DNA of 64,000 bases from Juglans regia (lineage: Eukaryota; Streptophyta; Magnoliopsida; Fagales; Juglandaceae). Positions 49,668 through 62,974 of the stretch are shown piece after piece. Numbering within the stretch: the first letter of the stretch is position 1; each line of letters begins with the position of its first letter. Below the pieces are notes generated by a model, which saw only the letters and a program-made list of their open reading frames with translations, ran no database searches and was not told the origin of the DNA. Made by a program: the position numbers and the translations under genes. Location of the stretch: the NCBI RefSeq assembly GCF_001411555.2, contig NC_049904.1:31509370-31573369 (forward strand), written 5' to 3'.

Positions 49668-52600
49668 TTAACGCGCAACCTGTGCCTGTGTTTGTTCCAG
49701 AAGCTGACTGACCAACTTGTAAGTACGTCCTGAGAGTGCCTTGGTGTGGTCTATTAGCTGCTCGTACCTGGAAAGTGAACATTTTAGGGAGCAGGTTAGG
49801 AAAATAGCGACGAGGGAAAAGGACACAAAGGGTATTCAAGATATCTTCACTTACACGTTGGGATGATTGGGTTCCATGATCACAGTTCCTGACTGAGAGT
49901 CAATCTTAGCATCGAGTTTTGAGCTCCGGATAAGATTCACAATCCATCTCTCAGCCTCCTCATAATTCAAATTCAATTTCTCTGCAAGCACTCTGCCACA
50001 AAGCGCAACTCATATCCAATTCAATGCAATTAAAACTCTCTTCATGGCAAATTAAGTAATCCCACAAAATGACAGAAAAGTGAGAATCACAAGCATCTTT
50101 ATAAAGTAAGCCAACTGTTTTCACATTAATCAAATATATAAATGATGTGTTTCAGTTAAACAATTTATTGCTCATTTTATATATTTTCATTCTTGAAATC
50201 TTTTCAGGAAATGAATCTTGTATAAAAGATAGTTTTAATCCCTTCACTTTATTGATCCGTTTTTTCACTAGTCCTTATGTTTTGTAAAATGATAATTTCT
50301 TTACCCAGCAAAAATTAACACTGAAAAATAGTTTCCAGTGCTCTCTTCTGGGGAGGAAGGGGGCCAAAAGCTCATTCTAAATAATTTGGACCTACTTTCC
50401 TTTTGATACAATATGATAGCATAATCTATCCCAAAAAAGGAAGAAATAATAAGTCTCTAAACTCCAATATAAAAGAAAGAGAAGTGAGATTGAAAGAATA
50501 TGCAATGCTATGAAATAAAAATGGAATATATTTCAAATCCTTCCCCAAAAAGCAACTAAAAAGTTTTTAATATGTTAGAAACTCATATTTCCATGCATAA
50601 AGCTACAAAATACACTATCAAAAAGCAGATACATACCCCATGTCAATGCGCTGATGTATACGGCAATAGGTCTCAAAGATAAATAGGCGGGCATTTTCAA
50701 GAAACTCATCTCTCAGTGGTACTGTAGAAAAGTTGCCTTCTTCAACCCGTTTGCCAAGGAAGGGATCATTCAATATTACCTACATTGCCATAATAAGTTT
50801 GCATATTTTAAGACCAAAGCTATAACTAACATCCAACCAAGTGATGCCATTCAATGAAAGGAAAGTGTGATGTTATTACTACTAGAGTAATGCTGTCCTC
50901 GCAAATGTTTTGTTCACAAACATCTTATCAGGTGCCTCTCACCTTTTGTAGAAAAAGAGTATTGGGTTGAAACCAACCACCATAGGTATGGAAAAGAGTA
51001 TTTGTCACTGAAATATAAATATATATATGTGCGTGTGTGTGTGAAACTTACTTCTTCACACTCCCTCATCTTCTTTTTTGCGCCGTCAAAGTCATAGTTG
51101 ACATACACACATGCTAAAAACTCTGTAATAGGATCTTTGTAAGAGTGCTGCTCTTGCTGAATAACCTTTATAAAATCTTTGAATTGAGGTCGTCTCCTTT
51201 TGTTCACAATAAATGCAGTGGCTAAGTAGCGTAAAAGATGGGGAGCACTTGTTTGAATTGCGTTAAGATACCTGACACAAACATTTCATATTTTTAGATT
51301 GGGATTGATCATAAAAACTAAGTTTTGCAGATATACAACTTAAAAACTTGCCAAATATACAAAGGACAGAACAACATCTGAGCCTCAAATGAAAAACAAG
51401 TGTTTTTAAGCATGGAAATTGTATATGTGGCATAATTGCCACGCCAATAAAGCATTATTATCCTTGACCCACCATGTAAATTGCAGCTGGTTCTCTACAC
51501 GAGAGTGCCAAGCCACATTAAAAGACAAGGAGCAAGGTACTTATAGAGGTCTAAAGACTCAAATTCCATACTGTTCAGACGCTATTATTATTCTTTTTTT
51601 CAATTTTATTAAAAGCACAAAATGACCATACTCTTACGCTTATTTTGCACTACTTATGTTCTACGAGGATTTACAATATCAAATATCACAATTTCATCAT
51701 CAACAAGGCAAAATAAAAGTGCAGTGCGTGTGTGTGTGCGCGCGCACGCACAAAGCTGCTAATTTTTTTTTTCACCATTGTGTCAAGTTATCTGATCAGC
51801 AAGAACCAACAAAACTAGATGAAAGACTAGAGAAAAATGAGACCAACAGAAAATAACAAAATCTTGCTTTACCAATAGCAAATTACAAAAAAATGGAAGT
51901 AACGAGTAAATAATAGCAATTACACAGTTAAAGCTATGATTGAAATAAATTAAATTGCTATTGAAGATGAGTATATAAACAATCCTCAAGAGTTAAAAAT
52001 TGTGGAGGATTAAGAGAGCTATGTATTTAACAAAATCAGACTGAGGTAGATAGAGCTTGTGACTTTTCAGAAACAGTCTTAAGTAAATAGAACAGAAATA
52101 GAAGATTTCAGAAGGCATACTTATCCTGGTTAAACAAGTCAATGATCTGTGTTCTTCCATTGTCATGATTGAAAAAGATGAAGAGGCTCCAGTGCATTAA
52201 CCATATTCTACTTTGCACCTGATTCATTGGTGAAGAAAAACTCTGCAACGAAGTCACCATTACTAAACTTAACTTAAACTGAAACATAACAAAAACCCAA
52301 GTGCATAACAGGAACAAATGATGCATGAAAAAGAAAAAAAGAAATAACCTTTGAGTCAATAATTTCTTTCAACCGATTGAGCTCTTCAAGAGCAATGTCC
52401 CAATTTTGCATCAGAATCTCAGCTGCAAGCTTTCCCCACAATGCACTCAGACTCCTTTCGTTATTTGTGCATAAGGCCCTATACTGATAAAGATAGTCAG
52501 CAGCTCCAGAGTAGTTTCCACATTCAAACTGAAACTTGGCATACTGATATAGCGCCTCTATCTGTTCTGTTCCTATCTGGTAAAACAGGATCATCATTTA

Positions 52601-53647
52601 TGAGTTCAAATTCAAGAAGAAGAGAAAATTCTCAATTTTAGGTGCCGAACTTAACATAAGTGGCACCAGCAACACATCTAAAAGATCAACAAGATCTTCC
52701 TACTGAAATGATAAAATCGAGAACAGTTCACAATTCCTGGGGAATTATGTGCTATTAATATTGGGATAAAAAACGATAGATTAGATTACAGATTACACAA
52801 CTGGAAAAGTTTCTGCTAACAACGCTCATATTTTTTTAAGTACAATAGAAGATGTACAAGAACTACCAAAAAATATTCACCTGAACCACACGTATATGTG
52901 AAACATGATCTGTGGTCGTTTTCACAAGAATTCGAAACACATTTAATTGCATTTTGCACAAGAGACCAATAATTTTAAAAGAAAAAAAATACTAATACCC
53001 TACCAAATATAACCAAATACTCCATCAAAGCCAATGCTAATACGAACATCACTCGGTTGATTAATTCCAGAAACCCATAATCAAATCTTAGAGATTCATT
53101 TCTAAAAGAACACGTACACATACAATAAACACTAACGCGACACAAATATCTTTAAAAAATCAAAGTTTATAATTTAATTAAACCTGGTATCGCTCGTTGA
53201 GCATTTGAAGATTGTACAGCTTGTCAGCCCTGAGCTCCTGCACGGCACTCGGGTTCTGCAAAAACGCCACAAGAGGCGCTGCTGCTTCCTCCAGAGCCTT
53301 GAGCCTAGCCACAACCTCCACCCTTCTCTCCACCATATCTATAAATTACAATCAAACACACATCAAAGCCCCAAAAATCAGTAGGCAAATATATAGGTAC
53401 AAATAAGTACAAAAACAAAACGCGGGGGGGAGGAAGGACCTTGGGGAACGTCTTCGGCGTGGTAGAGGCTCTTGTGGATGTCCATGGCGTAGTCGACCAT
53501 GTTGGTCCTGTTGAGGAGCTCTATCTTCGATTTCAGGATCTGCTCATCCTCGTAGAGATGACGCTCCTGCAGAAACTCCAGGAGTGGGAAGACCAAGTGC
53601 CGGTCCAGGTTTGGCGCAATCCGCGGGGTCAGGTCGTAGCTCGCCAT
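49668..53647 (-). CDS. EIF3E: Eukaryotic translation initiation factor 3 subunit E (eIF3e/INT6)
   Basis: This is a subunit of the eIF3 complex that bridges the 40S ribosome and mRNA-bound factors. Eight exons join in phase: 53647-53440, 53338-53184, 52576-52349, 52242-52121, 51271-51052, 50779-50637, 49992-49855 and 49767-49668, giving 437 residues, essentially full length for plant eIF3e. The N-terminal domain starts [26 protein letters not shown]. The middle contains [14 protein letters not shown] and [24 protein letters not shown]. The C-terminal PCI domain includes [38 protein letters not shown]. The ATG lies in a strongly conserved start context of the family. The intron following exon 4 contains a (TG)(CG) alternating purine-pyrimidine tract near 51728-51752. 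A hAT-like element lies just upstream of the start. Confidence 0.97.
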
Positions 53648-53824
53648 GGCTGCGCACTCTCTTCCCCACTCTTGATTCTGCTCCAAAGCTTTAGCCCTAA
53701 ACGTCAAGCAAGTACAAGTGTACAACAAAAAGTTTGGGTTCCCATTTTTGAATTAAATATCAAAAGTGCCCCTGGAGATTTCTAAATATCACGAGTACCC
53801 CCTCCTTGTGGTAACCGTTTTAGT

Positions 53825-54525
53825 CAGGGGTATAAATTTAAACCGAAAAACTGGTCTGAATCAGATTGAATCGGATTGATTGATCCGGTTTTGAATCGGT
53901 CCAGTTCAGAACTGGTTTCTATTTTATGAAAACCGGCCAGATTCGATCCAGTTTCGATTTTATAGTTTTCAGAACCGAACTGGACCGGTTAGAAAAAATA
54001 TATATATATAAATTAATTTTATATATTATACAAAATATTTATATATAATATATAATTATATATTAAATATTTATATATAATTATATATCATATATGAAAT
54101 AATTTTATATTATAATTTATAAATTATAACATAAAATGTTAATCTTAAATATAAATATTTGTAATTTTTTTGATCATGTGTTGTTAATATAATTATATAT
54201 AAGATAAAGTTGTTATAATTTATAAAATAAAAATTTAATTTTAAAAATGAAAATTTAATTGATTATATGCTTTAAACATAATATATATATATATTAAATT
54301 ATTAAAAACATTTTTATAAGAAGTAACACTTTATTATATGTTTTTTACCTTTAAAAAAAAAGGAAAATCGGACCGGATCGGACCGAACCGGAAAACGGAA
54401 AAACCGGAGGTACCAGTTTAGGAGGATAATCGAGACGTAATCGGTTTTTGAAAAATGCAAAACTGGTACATACCGATTCGGTCATAGATTTTGTCCAAAA
54501 CCGGACCGGACTAGTTACACCCCTA
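53825..54525. mobile_element. Non-autonomous hAT-like element in the eIF3e promoter region
   Basis: About 0.7 kb. The left terminus is CAGGGGTATAAATTTAAACC and the right terminus, on the other strand, is TAGGGGTGTAACTAGTCCGG. The flanks GTTTTAGT (53817-53824) and GTTATAGA (54526-54533) match at six of eight positions, consistent with an eroded 8-bp duplication. Both ends are rich in ACCGG/CCGGT motifs (for example GGACCGGATCGGACCG-like runs at 54370) and the core is AT-rich with no ORF. It is not closely similar to the autonomous hAT at 28151-32694 and must have been mobilised by another transposase. Confidence 0.72.
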
Positions 54526-55154
54526 GTTATAGAAGGGCCTAACACGCTCCTTACGAGGGCGTGGGAAAGGAGTATAGAAATGTCTGCGTAGCAGAAAATA
54601 AGTTCGGCCCAGAGTCCCGAATGACGTTTGTTTTTACATAATAGTAAGTGTGCCACACATGGTGGATGGCGGTCCCAGCGGTACTGCCGGCTTGGAGCGC
54701 CGATAAGGAGGTTACTGAGAGAGGGAGACGCTCGGGGAGAAGGGAGAGAGAGAGAGAAGGGCTTCGGTGGCTGTGGGAGAAGCTTACGTCAACGAGGGGT
54801 TGGGTGTAGTGACACAGTTGGGCTGCAACGGCGGTTCTGGCAGCAGTAAGAGGGAGAAGTAGTGGGAGAGGGGTTTGATTTCGGGAGGAGAGAGGGAGAG
54901 GGGCTACATTGTTGGGGGCTAGGTCGAGTCGGGAGGTCACCAGTGAGAGGGAATGGCAGTTGGTGGTGGCCAGCGATGAGCTATGGCAGTGATGCTGTGG
55001 CTGGGAGATCGAGTCTTGTGAGGCGCATGGCTGAAGAGGGGAAATAGGAGAGAGAGGGAAAGTGGGGAATGAGAGACTAGGAAAAATAGACACGTGGCAT
55101 TCTAATAGTGTCACATCAGTATGTAAGATCCCTTTATGTCTCTAGCAGCCTTCA

Positions 55155-55375
55155 TGATACTATTGCATATTTTTAGGTAGAGTTTGGATAGTGAGATGAT
55201 ATTATTTTAGATAAAAATTAAAAATTGAATAAAATATTATTATAATTTTTTTAATATTATTATTATTTTGAGATTTGAAAAAATTGAATCGTTTATTGTA
55301 TTTTGTGTGAAAATTTATAAAATTTGTAATAATGAGATGAGTTAAGATAATTTTGGTATCCAAATTGAGATTAAT
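55155..55375. repeat. MITE-like element, GAGATGAG family (copy 4)
   Basis: It starts GAGTTTGGATAGTGAGATGA and ends with AATGAGATGAGTTAAGATAA followed by TTTTGGTATCCAAATT, so the ends are inverted copies of each other. The internal TTTGAAAAAATTGAATCGTT matches copy 7. Confidence 0.7.
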
Positions 55376-55879
55376 GTTTTACTATTTAATTATTTTTCTT
55401 CTCTTTTAACTATTTGAATTTAGATTAAAAATTTTTAAAATATGACATTATTGCATAATTAAAAATAAATAAATTTAATCAACTATAATTATGTAATTTA
55501 ATTAATATAAATTCGATTTTATAAAATTTGATGCGTAGAAAAAATGTCAATTTTTATAAAATTAATTTTATTTTTAATTAAATTATATGATTATATTCGT
55601 TGATTGATTTCATTTTCTTTTAACTTATGCAGAATGTCATGATATGTTATGATATTTTCAAAGAGTAAAAGAATAAATAAATAAATGAAATGGAGATTAA
55701 CATAATAATATTAGAAAAATTATTCTCATCAGTTATTATTTATCATTCTATATTCTATACTTATAAAAAATATCTCTATATATTATGAAAAATATTCTTA
55801 CATCTTATGAAAAATTTATAAATATAGAGTATGAGAATGAATAATGATTAATGCAAATTAAATTCCAAATCTCTAATAT

Positions 55880-56025
55880 TACAATAAGTTTAGGAGATGA
55901 GATGAAAATTTTATGTTTTATTTAAAAATTTAAAATATTATATTTTAATATTATTATTATGTTAAAATTTAAAAAAATTAAATTATTTATTATATTTTAT
56001 ATAAAAATTCGAAAAAAGTTTAATG
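55880..56025. repeat. MITE-like element, GAGATGAG family (copy 5, partial)
   Basis: It begins TTTAGGAGATGAGATGAAAA and carries AAATTATTTATTATATTTTA. The right terminus is lost near the carbonic anhydrase promoter. Confidence 0.55.
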
Positions 56026-56179
56026 ATTGAGTTACATCCCACCAACCAAGCCTGCCACTGCATACAGCGCTGGCTTCATCGGCAGTTTCAAATACCAACG
56101 ATAGTATAATTAGTATTACCACCGCCGCCACCACCTGCGGAAGATCCATTGAGCAAAAAAGAAGAGCAAGCGCCGAGCA

Positions 56180-59100
56180 ATGCTCTTCCACGCCAACCTC
56201 ACGACCATCTTTCTCTTTCTCGCTTCTCTCATCCTCTCATCCAACCACTTCATCTCCATAGCTCTTGAGTCTGAAGTGGGTATGTTCTCTCTCTCTCTCT
56301 CTTGCTGGTTTTTTTTTTGGTTTTAAGTCTGAGTAAGTCATACCATTGCTGTTTTAGTTTATCTTAAAGGTCGCTAATGGGGGGATTTGGTCTTTTTCTT
56401 TTGCATTTTTCTGAGATTTGAAGGAATGGTTTCCTTCAATGGTTTGCGTCAACTCATAACATCAGGGACAAAACATAAACCTTTGTTTTATAATATGTAT
56501 TTTGTTTGATCGAATCACATTTTAGAGAAATGTCATTCTGTAACTGATAATGGATAACGAACACATTAACGCGTGCAAGACAGCTTTATACTCCCCCTTC
56601 CCTCTCTCTCTGTTCTTCAGTAACTGTAATTTAGATTTTTTTTTTTCTTTTCATTCGAAATCGTTCCTTCCTTAAAATCAAATTATGAGAATAAAAACTA
56701 ATCAACTCTCGTGGAGTAAACTAATCTGAATAAGTTTTAGTTATTTCTTCACGTCCTTTTTGTGAAATTAGTTATGTTTATTCATATGAATGCTGAGATC
56801 TCGTTTTGAAGTTGAAGATTCCTTTAATTCTGTTTTTAAACCAATGCCAGCTGTTATTTATTTAATTTATATAAACTTAACGCTGAACTCTGAGGAGCAG
56901 CTACTAAATCCACATGCTGTCGCCCAGAAAAAAAAAAAACAATTTCTTGTCGAACTCGTTAAGCCATTCATATCAGATGTAAATTAATATATCAATATAA
57001 AAGTTCGATTTGTTCATGTAGTGATTATCGTTATAGCTGCCCTTTTGTCGCATGATTGTAGTATTAGGTTACCAAAAAAATTAAAAAGTCCTCGTAACGG
57101 TTAATGCCAGCACCTGGGTTTGAAAAGAGTCAAAACTTTTCGTGTGTCGGATGTTTTTCACTTGTCCTTTTGTCGGATCGTATTATTTCAATTTTTTCCT
57201 TTCACTTGTCCTTCTCTCTCTCTCTCTCTCTCTCTCAAACCTATTTATTTCAATTTATTTGCTAGATTTTTGTTATAAGTATTTCTTTGCTCGAATTTTG
57301 TATTGATAACGCTTTCTCTCTTGATAGAATTGGTGAATTTTGACTTGGGATGATCATATTCATGGGATCACATGGAAAAGTAATGTCACATTATGCCATT
57401 GTGTCTCACCTAGTACTTTAGTAATGATTATGAATCCACCATACTTCTAATACCCTTGCAAATGATCCGTTAGCGACTTGTTCATTCTTGCTAATGGTGC
57501 TTAGGATATGAAAATGGCATTGCTTTTCATCTATATCTCATTTCTAAGGAAACGCATGACATTGGAAAGAGTAGTGTATTTTGCAAATCTGATTTTGCAC
57601 TTCCTTTATCCTTAATATTTTTTTCCTTTTTTTTTGGTTTTCTTTGGGGTGTGGGCAGATGATGAGAGTCCATTTACTTACACCGAGGGAACTGGTCAAG
57701 GGCCAAACAATTGGAGCCAAATCGATCCACATTGGAAAGCTTGTGGTCATGGGAAAATGCAGTCTCCTATTGATCTTTTGGACAGAAGGGTGCAGGTTTT
57801 TCCTGCTCTGGGAAAATTAAAAAGGGATTACAAAGCAGCTCCTGCTGTTGCGAGGAACAGGGGACACGACATTACAGTAAGATGCCATTGACTCTATGCT
57901 TTGTTATCCTTTCCCATAGCCATGTTTCAATATCAATTCAGTTAATATTTGAAACTTCAATCCCATGAATGCATGAGTGGCATGCCACCAGCTCAGATTG
58001 TCCAATCCAGACAAGTTTAATTATTTGATTATCAACCCATACCACATCACTAGTTCCTATACATGATCCGTCTAAGCTATGACACCTTAATATATATATA
58101 TCTGATGGTGACATGTACATCTATATGCTGACATCAATTGGTTTGATTTATAATTCAAAATAAATGTTTCGCCAGGTGGTATGGAAAGGGGATGCAGGAG
58201 AAATTAACATAAATGGGACTAACTACAAGCTGCAACAGTGTCATTGGCATTCACCCTCTGAACATACATTCAATGGATCAAGGTCATTTGTTTGCCTTCT
58301 ATTTTTTTACAGTTTTCCGTCTGTACATCTAGCATACTAATTAATTTATGAACAAACCCACAGCACTCTTTTTTTACCTACAAAAATGTAAGGTCTGTTC
58401 ACAAATATTTTCTGCAAATTCCATTTTCAGGTATGAATTGGAGCTCCACGTAGTTCATTTAAGCTCCAATGGAGAGATAGCTGTTGTCGGAATTGTTTAT
58501 AAATATGGCCGCCCTGATCCCTTCCTTACAGAGGTAACTATACGGATTTATCTTCAATTTGCTTGGACGCATACATAATGAAGACATTGAAGAGTGCATG
58601 TACGTGCTATTGACAGAAGTTCCAACTTCTTAGGCACATAATATCGCCAAATGGGCTGCCTCCAGCTACGGTGCCGGAAGCATTCCAGTGGCAAACCTCC
58701 ATCCCTCTCCCTTTTATCTCTCTTTTTCTCGGGAAAAAAAATGCAAATATCTATTAAATTTTGGGGTATTACACCCCAATGATCTCTTTATGCATGCAAT
58801 CAAAATGATTTGGAATGTACAAGTAATAACATATGTGATTATTTTTTAACTGTTTCCTCATCCCACCCCCTTTCTTTTTGACAGCTGTTCCACCACATAA
58901 AATCAGTAGGAGAAGAAGAGAAAGATTTGGGGATTGTTAACCCAGGACTAATTAAATTTGGGAGCAGAAAGTATTACAGATACATTGGTTCTCTTACAGT
59001 TCCTCCATGCACTGAGGGTGTCATATGGACAATGGTCAAGAAGGTCCTTTGTCATACTCCATTGGTTATTGAAATGTTGCACTTCACAATGCCATGCACT

Positions 59101-59370
59101 TTTACCAACATGTGACTTCTTTTGTATAGGTGAGGACAGTTTCAAGGGAGCAAGTGGCTGCTTTAAGGGAAGCTGTTCATGATGTAAGTTTATAAATATA
59201 CTAGCGCCTCTGAAAAATAAACAGTCATGACGCATGTTCCCTGATGCTGAAAATTGACTGATGGTTTGTTCCTTTCACAGGGTTTTGAGGCAAATGCAAG
59301 GCCGACTCAACAATCAGATTCAATAGCAGTTGAGTTTTACACTCCAAGGGAGAATGGAGGTTCTACTTAG
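56180..59370 (+). CDS. Alpha carbonic anhydrase, secreted (ACA type)
   Basis: A zinc enzyme interconverting CO2 and bicarbonate. Seven exons join in phase: 56180-56279, 57659-57876, 58176-58282, 58431-58533, 58885-59043, 59130-59183 and 59281-59370, giving 276 residues, normal for plant alpha-CAs. A signal peptide spans about residues 1-28. The zinc ligands are His129 and His131 in [11 protein letters not shown] and His148 in LHVVH. Cys62 (KACGHGK) and Cys218 (TVPPCTEG) are placed to form the conserved disulfide. Glu/Thr gate residues of the family (ELHVVH and [12 protein letters not shown]) are present. The start was chosen as the ATG opening the signal peptide. It probably acts in the apoplast or plastid via the secretory route. 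The paralogue (ACA7-like or other) cannot be fixed. Confidence 0.95.
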
Positions 59371-59793
59371 GTGCCAGTAATCCGATGGACGTCAACATGT
59401 ACTGGAGCAGAAGAGTTGTATAATTTTCATGTTTTGATCGGCTATCGATCTTTGTGTTTTAGTGATTAATGTCATTACTACTGTCTTCCCATGTATCCCA
59501 GAACTGTCTTGAGTTACCGAAAGGGAAGCAAAAACAGATCAATAAACATTGACTTTTACCTAAAGACTGATAGCATCGATCGTTGTCGAATAGCAGAATG
59601 GGAAATAGCTATGCATTGAGAAATCTGTCAGCAAATTACAGTCATAACAACTCTTATTACAAGACTTTAACCAATGTAACGAAAGATATAGAGCTTTTAC
59701 TAAAGCTGGAAATTTAAAGCAAATATCAGTTGCAGTGAAACACACTAAAGACCGTGGTCATTACATCAAACCAATCCGAAAACCATTAACATC
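59371..59793. other. Convergent 3' regions of alpha-CA and penta-EF-hand genes
   Basis: About 420 bp between two stop codons. It contains an AATAAA on the plus strand near 59541, suited to the carbonic anhydrase 3' end. No ORF is supported. Confidence 0.5.
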
Positions 59794-62700
59794 CTATGCA
59801 ATCAGGAAGGGCAGAACAGTCAGCATGAAGGCCTCATAAGTGAAACTTGCTGAACCAGAGTATGCTTTGTCTTTCTCCTTGAATTTCTCAGTTAGTCCCT
59901 ACAACATGCATGATTAACAGCCTTAAAAACCAAATGTCGAAAAAGTAAAATGTCTGGGTTCATGACCAGAAAGGAAACATCTCTTGGTCAACCATTTGCC
60001 AATTCCACATTCAATAAACTATGAAAACAGTTTAATTTCTTCGATTGCCAGTAATCTCGGATTCAAAAATTTAAGAAACGCATAATTCAAACATGACAGT
60101 TATGCAGCAATATTAAAAAAATGAAAAGATTTCTTCTTTACTTTGGTTGTGAAATCATACTGGGAGGGAAAGTAGCTAGAATTCTGTAATTGGGTGTGAT
60201 TCTCAACACTTAGGCCCATTTGGATTCAGAGATGAGATGAGTTGAGATGGTTTATAAATAGTAGTGAGATTTTTAGTTGAAATGAGATAAGATGAGATGG
60301 TTTCATCTCACCTCTAAATCCAAACGGAACGGGTCTCTTAAACACAACTCAAAAAGGTCAGTGGTGTTGAAAAAAGAAAATGCCTTCTCCGGCTAGTGTT
60401 AAAAGTTAAAACCAGTTACAATGGGGCCCTGCTAGACCCAATGTAATTAATGCATTGGGAATGCAAGGGTAGAGATAACATTTCAATCATGGTAGTGATG
60501 ATATTAATTACAAGAAATGAGCTCACCTTAACTGTTAGACAGCACCTGCATTGCAAATTCAGAAAAAAAGAGGAAGAAAATTCAGTTGATAATAAACAAA
60601 GAATATTCAAATTTGCAACTTACATATATATATATATATGAGTAAGTAAAAGAGTATCAGATACTCCAATCAACCAACAAAAGATTGAAACAGTAAACAA
60701 AACATACTCGATGAAATTATCATATTCAATGGCCTTGCTTTTGCCTCCAGTTTTATCAAACTTAGACACGAGAAGATCCAAAACCAACGGTGAGACAGCA
60801 AATCCCAGACTCTGAAGTGCCTCTCGCAACTCATTAGAATCAATCTTGCCACTCCTGTCCCTATCAAATCTCTCAAAAATGTCCTGAAGCAATTGAATAG
60901 AGTAGAAGATGATTAATCAAATATAGATTTGAAGAGAAAGATGTATTGTCTGTCAATTATAATTTAAAACTTTCCTACTTACCCTCCAACTCTGAAGACT
61001 GTAAAACACTGCAGTGAACTCCTTAGGTCCTACAGTAAAATCAGGTTTAGGAAAAAAAATTAAAGTCGATAAACCTTGGAAGGAGTAGAACCACTAGATT
61101 CAAAATAAGCTTAAGCCCAGGCTTGAGTAAGTTGGCCATTTCAATGCAAAAGTGACCTTATATGTATGTATCAGTTTTCAAGTGATCAAAATATCCATAT
61201 ATGTAAATCAATTACTACAACTCTTGAACAAAAGAAGTGGCCTTATATGGGTTATATCTCCAGTTATAATTGGTAAAAGTACGGGATGCTGAAATCGTTA
61301 CAAACTAACATGAATAACCTACAAAATGCAAATTATAGCTTTTGCCCAAAAAGTACAAAAGGATTCTTTTCTTATTACTTCCACTCCTCTTTTTTCTTTT
61401 TTCTTTTTTTCATTTTTTTTTTAATGTCGGGAACTCTCCAAGATAGGACCCTTCGGATCCACTCCGCAGAGTAAACCTCGGTCCCATACACTGCACCCTC
61501 AAAAAGTTTTCTACACGAAACTGATTAAATCACAAGCTTTTCACCAACCACTCCCAAAATATAACTTCAATCATAGCATATTCATCTTCAGGCGGTAACC
61601 CTGTTCAGTGTAATCCTATACAATTCTTGGATGTGTTTTACTATTTTTTAGTTTGTACAAATTTTGACCATCACTACCATGGTTGGCCTTGGCCATATTT
61701 TATGAGACATGTAACATATATTTAGTAAGAAATTCAAGAGCCTACACAGGAGTCCATTTTGGTCCTACGGGTCGCAAACGGTCTGCCATATGAGCTAATA
61801 TATACTTGAATAAAAAAAATTAAATTAAAAAAAAAAGATTATTAAAGCTTTTCTATGTTTATTTACGAAAATTTCTCGCTAACTAATTTTATTGAAATTT
61901 TATCAAAATAAATAAGCAGCTAAAAACAAAACGCATGCAATCAACCACTGGGACCGCGAATTTAATTGGGGGCCCATCCCAGTAAAGACACCGGCAGCTA
62001 TCACACAGTTATTGGCCCATCCCAATAAACCACTCCAAGGAGACAAAATATCAGAGGCCAGATTCATAATTTTTTAAGAAAAATCGAAACGAAGTGAGGG
62101 TATTATGGTCATTTCGTTGCGTTCTTTTCGTATCTGTAACGCAACCCTCTGAACGTACCACGAGTCAAAACACCAAGCACTCTGGTCAACCAGAACGGAA
62201 GTCGTTCCCGTAAATCGGAGGACGCCCAACTCAACCGGCGCAATTTTTAACAGCACGCCGGGATTTCCCCTTTCTTGACGCAATTCGGAACATTCAGTTG
62301 TTTCTTTACCGAGCAGGACTTACTTCACCGAGAGAGTAAAACCAGAGTTCTCGATCCCTTACGATTGCTAACTTTACACTACCATACATGAGAGAGAAAG
62401 TCTGACCGATTTTCCTGGCGTTGGAATTGGTGAAGAGGTACATGAGAAGATGGACGGTCCTCAAGCTGAAGCTCTGATTGTAAGAAGACAGCGCCCTCTG
62501 CAACTCCTTATCGTCGATAATCCCGCTGCCATCTTGGTCAGCAATCCCGAAGCAAGCGACTACGTTGGGATCGGTGCCGGGCGGGAAGTTGGAGGGCACC
62601 AGTGATGCGAACGGGCTGGAATAGTTTGGCGCCGATGGGGGATATCCAGAGGCGGCGGAGGAAGATTGTTCCTTGGGGGGCTTGTGGTCGTAGGGCGAGG

Positions 62701-62974
62701 CCGGGGGGGCGGCGCCGTAGGGTTGGGCCACGGGGACGTAGGGGGACTGGCCGTGTGGCTGTGGTTGGTGTTGCGGTGGAGGTGCCCCGTAGGGGGAGGA
62801 GCCATAGGGTTGGCTTCCAGGCGGCGCGCCATAGGGTTGGCTTCCAGGCGGAGCGCCATAGGGGGTGGCGTAGCCCTGTGGTGGGGGTGTCCCGTAGGGG
62901 GAGGAGCCATGGGGTTGGCTTCCAGGCGGCGCACCGTAGCCGTAGTCGGGAGGATGGTTTGGGTGTCCTGACAT
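59794..62974 (-). CDS. Penta-EF-hand calcium-binding protein, CML49/CML50-like
   Basis: Probably a calcium sensor related to PDCD6/ALG-2 and grancalcin. Five exons join in phase: 62974-62407, 61029-60983, 60883-60708, 60545-60527 (only 19 nt) and 59898-59794, giving 304 residues. Residues 1-120 are a Gly/Pro/Tyr/Gln-rich low-complexity tail with repeats of YGAPPGSQP and PYGAPPP, as in plant CML49/50. EF-hand 1 reads DQDGSGIIDDKE and EF-hand 2 DRDRSGKIDSNE, both with good loop residues. Later loops (FDKTGGKSKAIEYDNFIE) are non-canonical. The C-terminus AFMLTVLPFLIA is family-typical. The 19-nt exon encodes most of ECCLTVK and is required to keep the frame. An upstream ATG series at 63093-63056 belongs to other frames. 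Confidence 0.95.
60208..60335. repeat. MITE-like element, GAGATGAG family (copy 6, compact)
   Basis: The ends are clean inverted repeats: CATTTGGATTCAGAGATGAG at the left and, on the other strand, CGTTTGGATTTAGAGGTGAG at the right, about 115 bp apart. It lies in intron 4 of the penta-EF-hand gene and has lost the AT-rich core found in longer copies. Confidence 0.8.

Larger units (their letters stand above)
54526..56179. other. Intergenic DNA with low-complexity ORF and MITE-like copies
   Basis: A minus-strand ORF (55114-54551) is Ser/Leu/Pro-rich low complexity, without domains. Two copies of the GAGATGAG family lie at about 55155-55375 and 55880-56025. The last 100 bp are the likely promoter and leader of the alpha carbonic anhydrase gene. 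Confidence 0.5.

Noticed and set aside
54551..55114. 187-codon minus-strand ORF
   Set aside because: Ser/Leu/Pro low-complexity translation of CT-rich DNA. No domain, no splice context, and it overlaps the flank of the hAT-like element.
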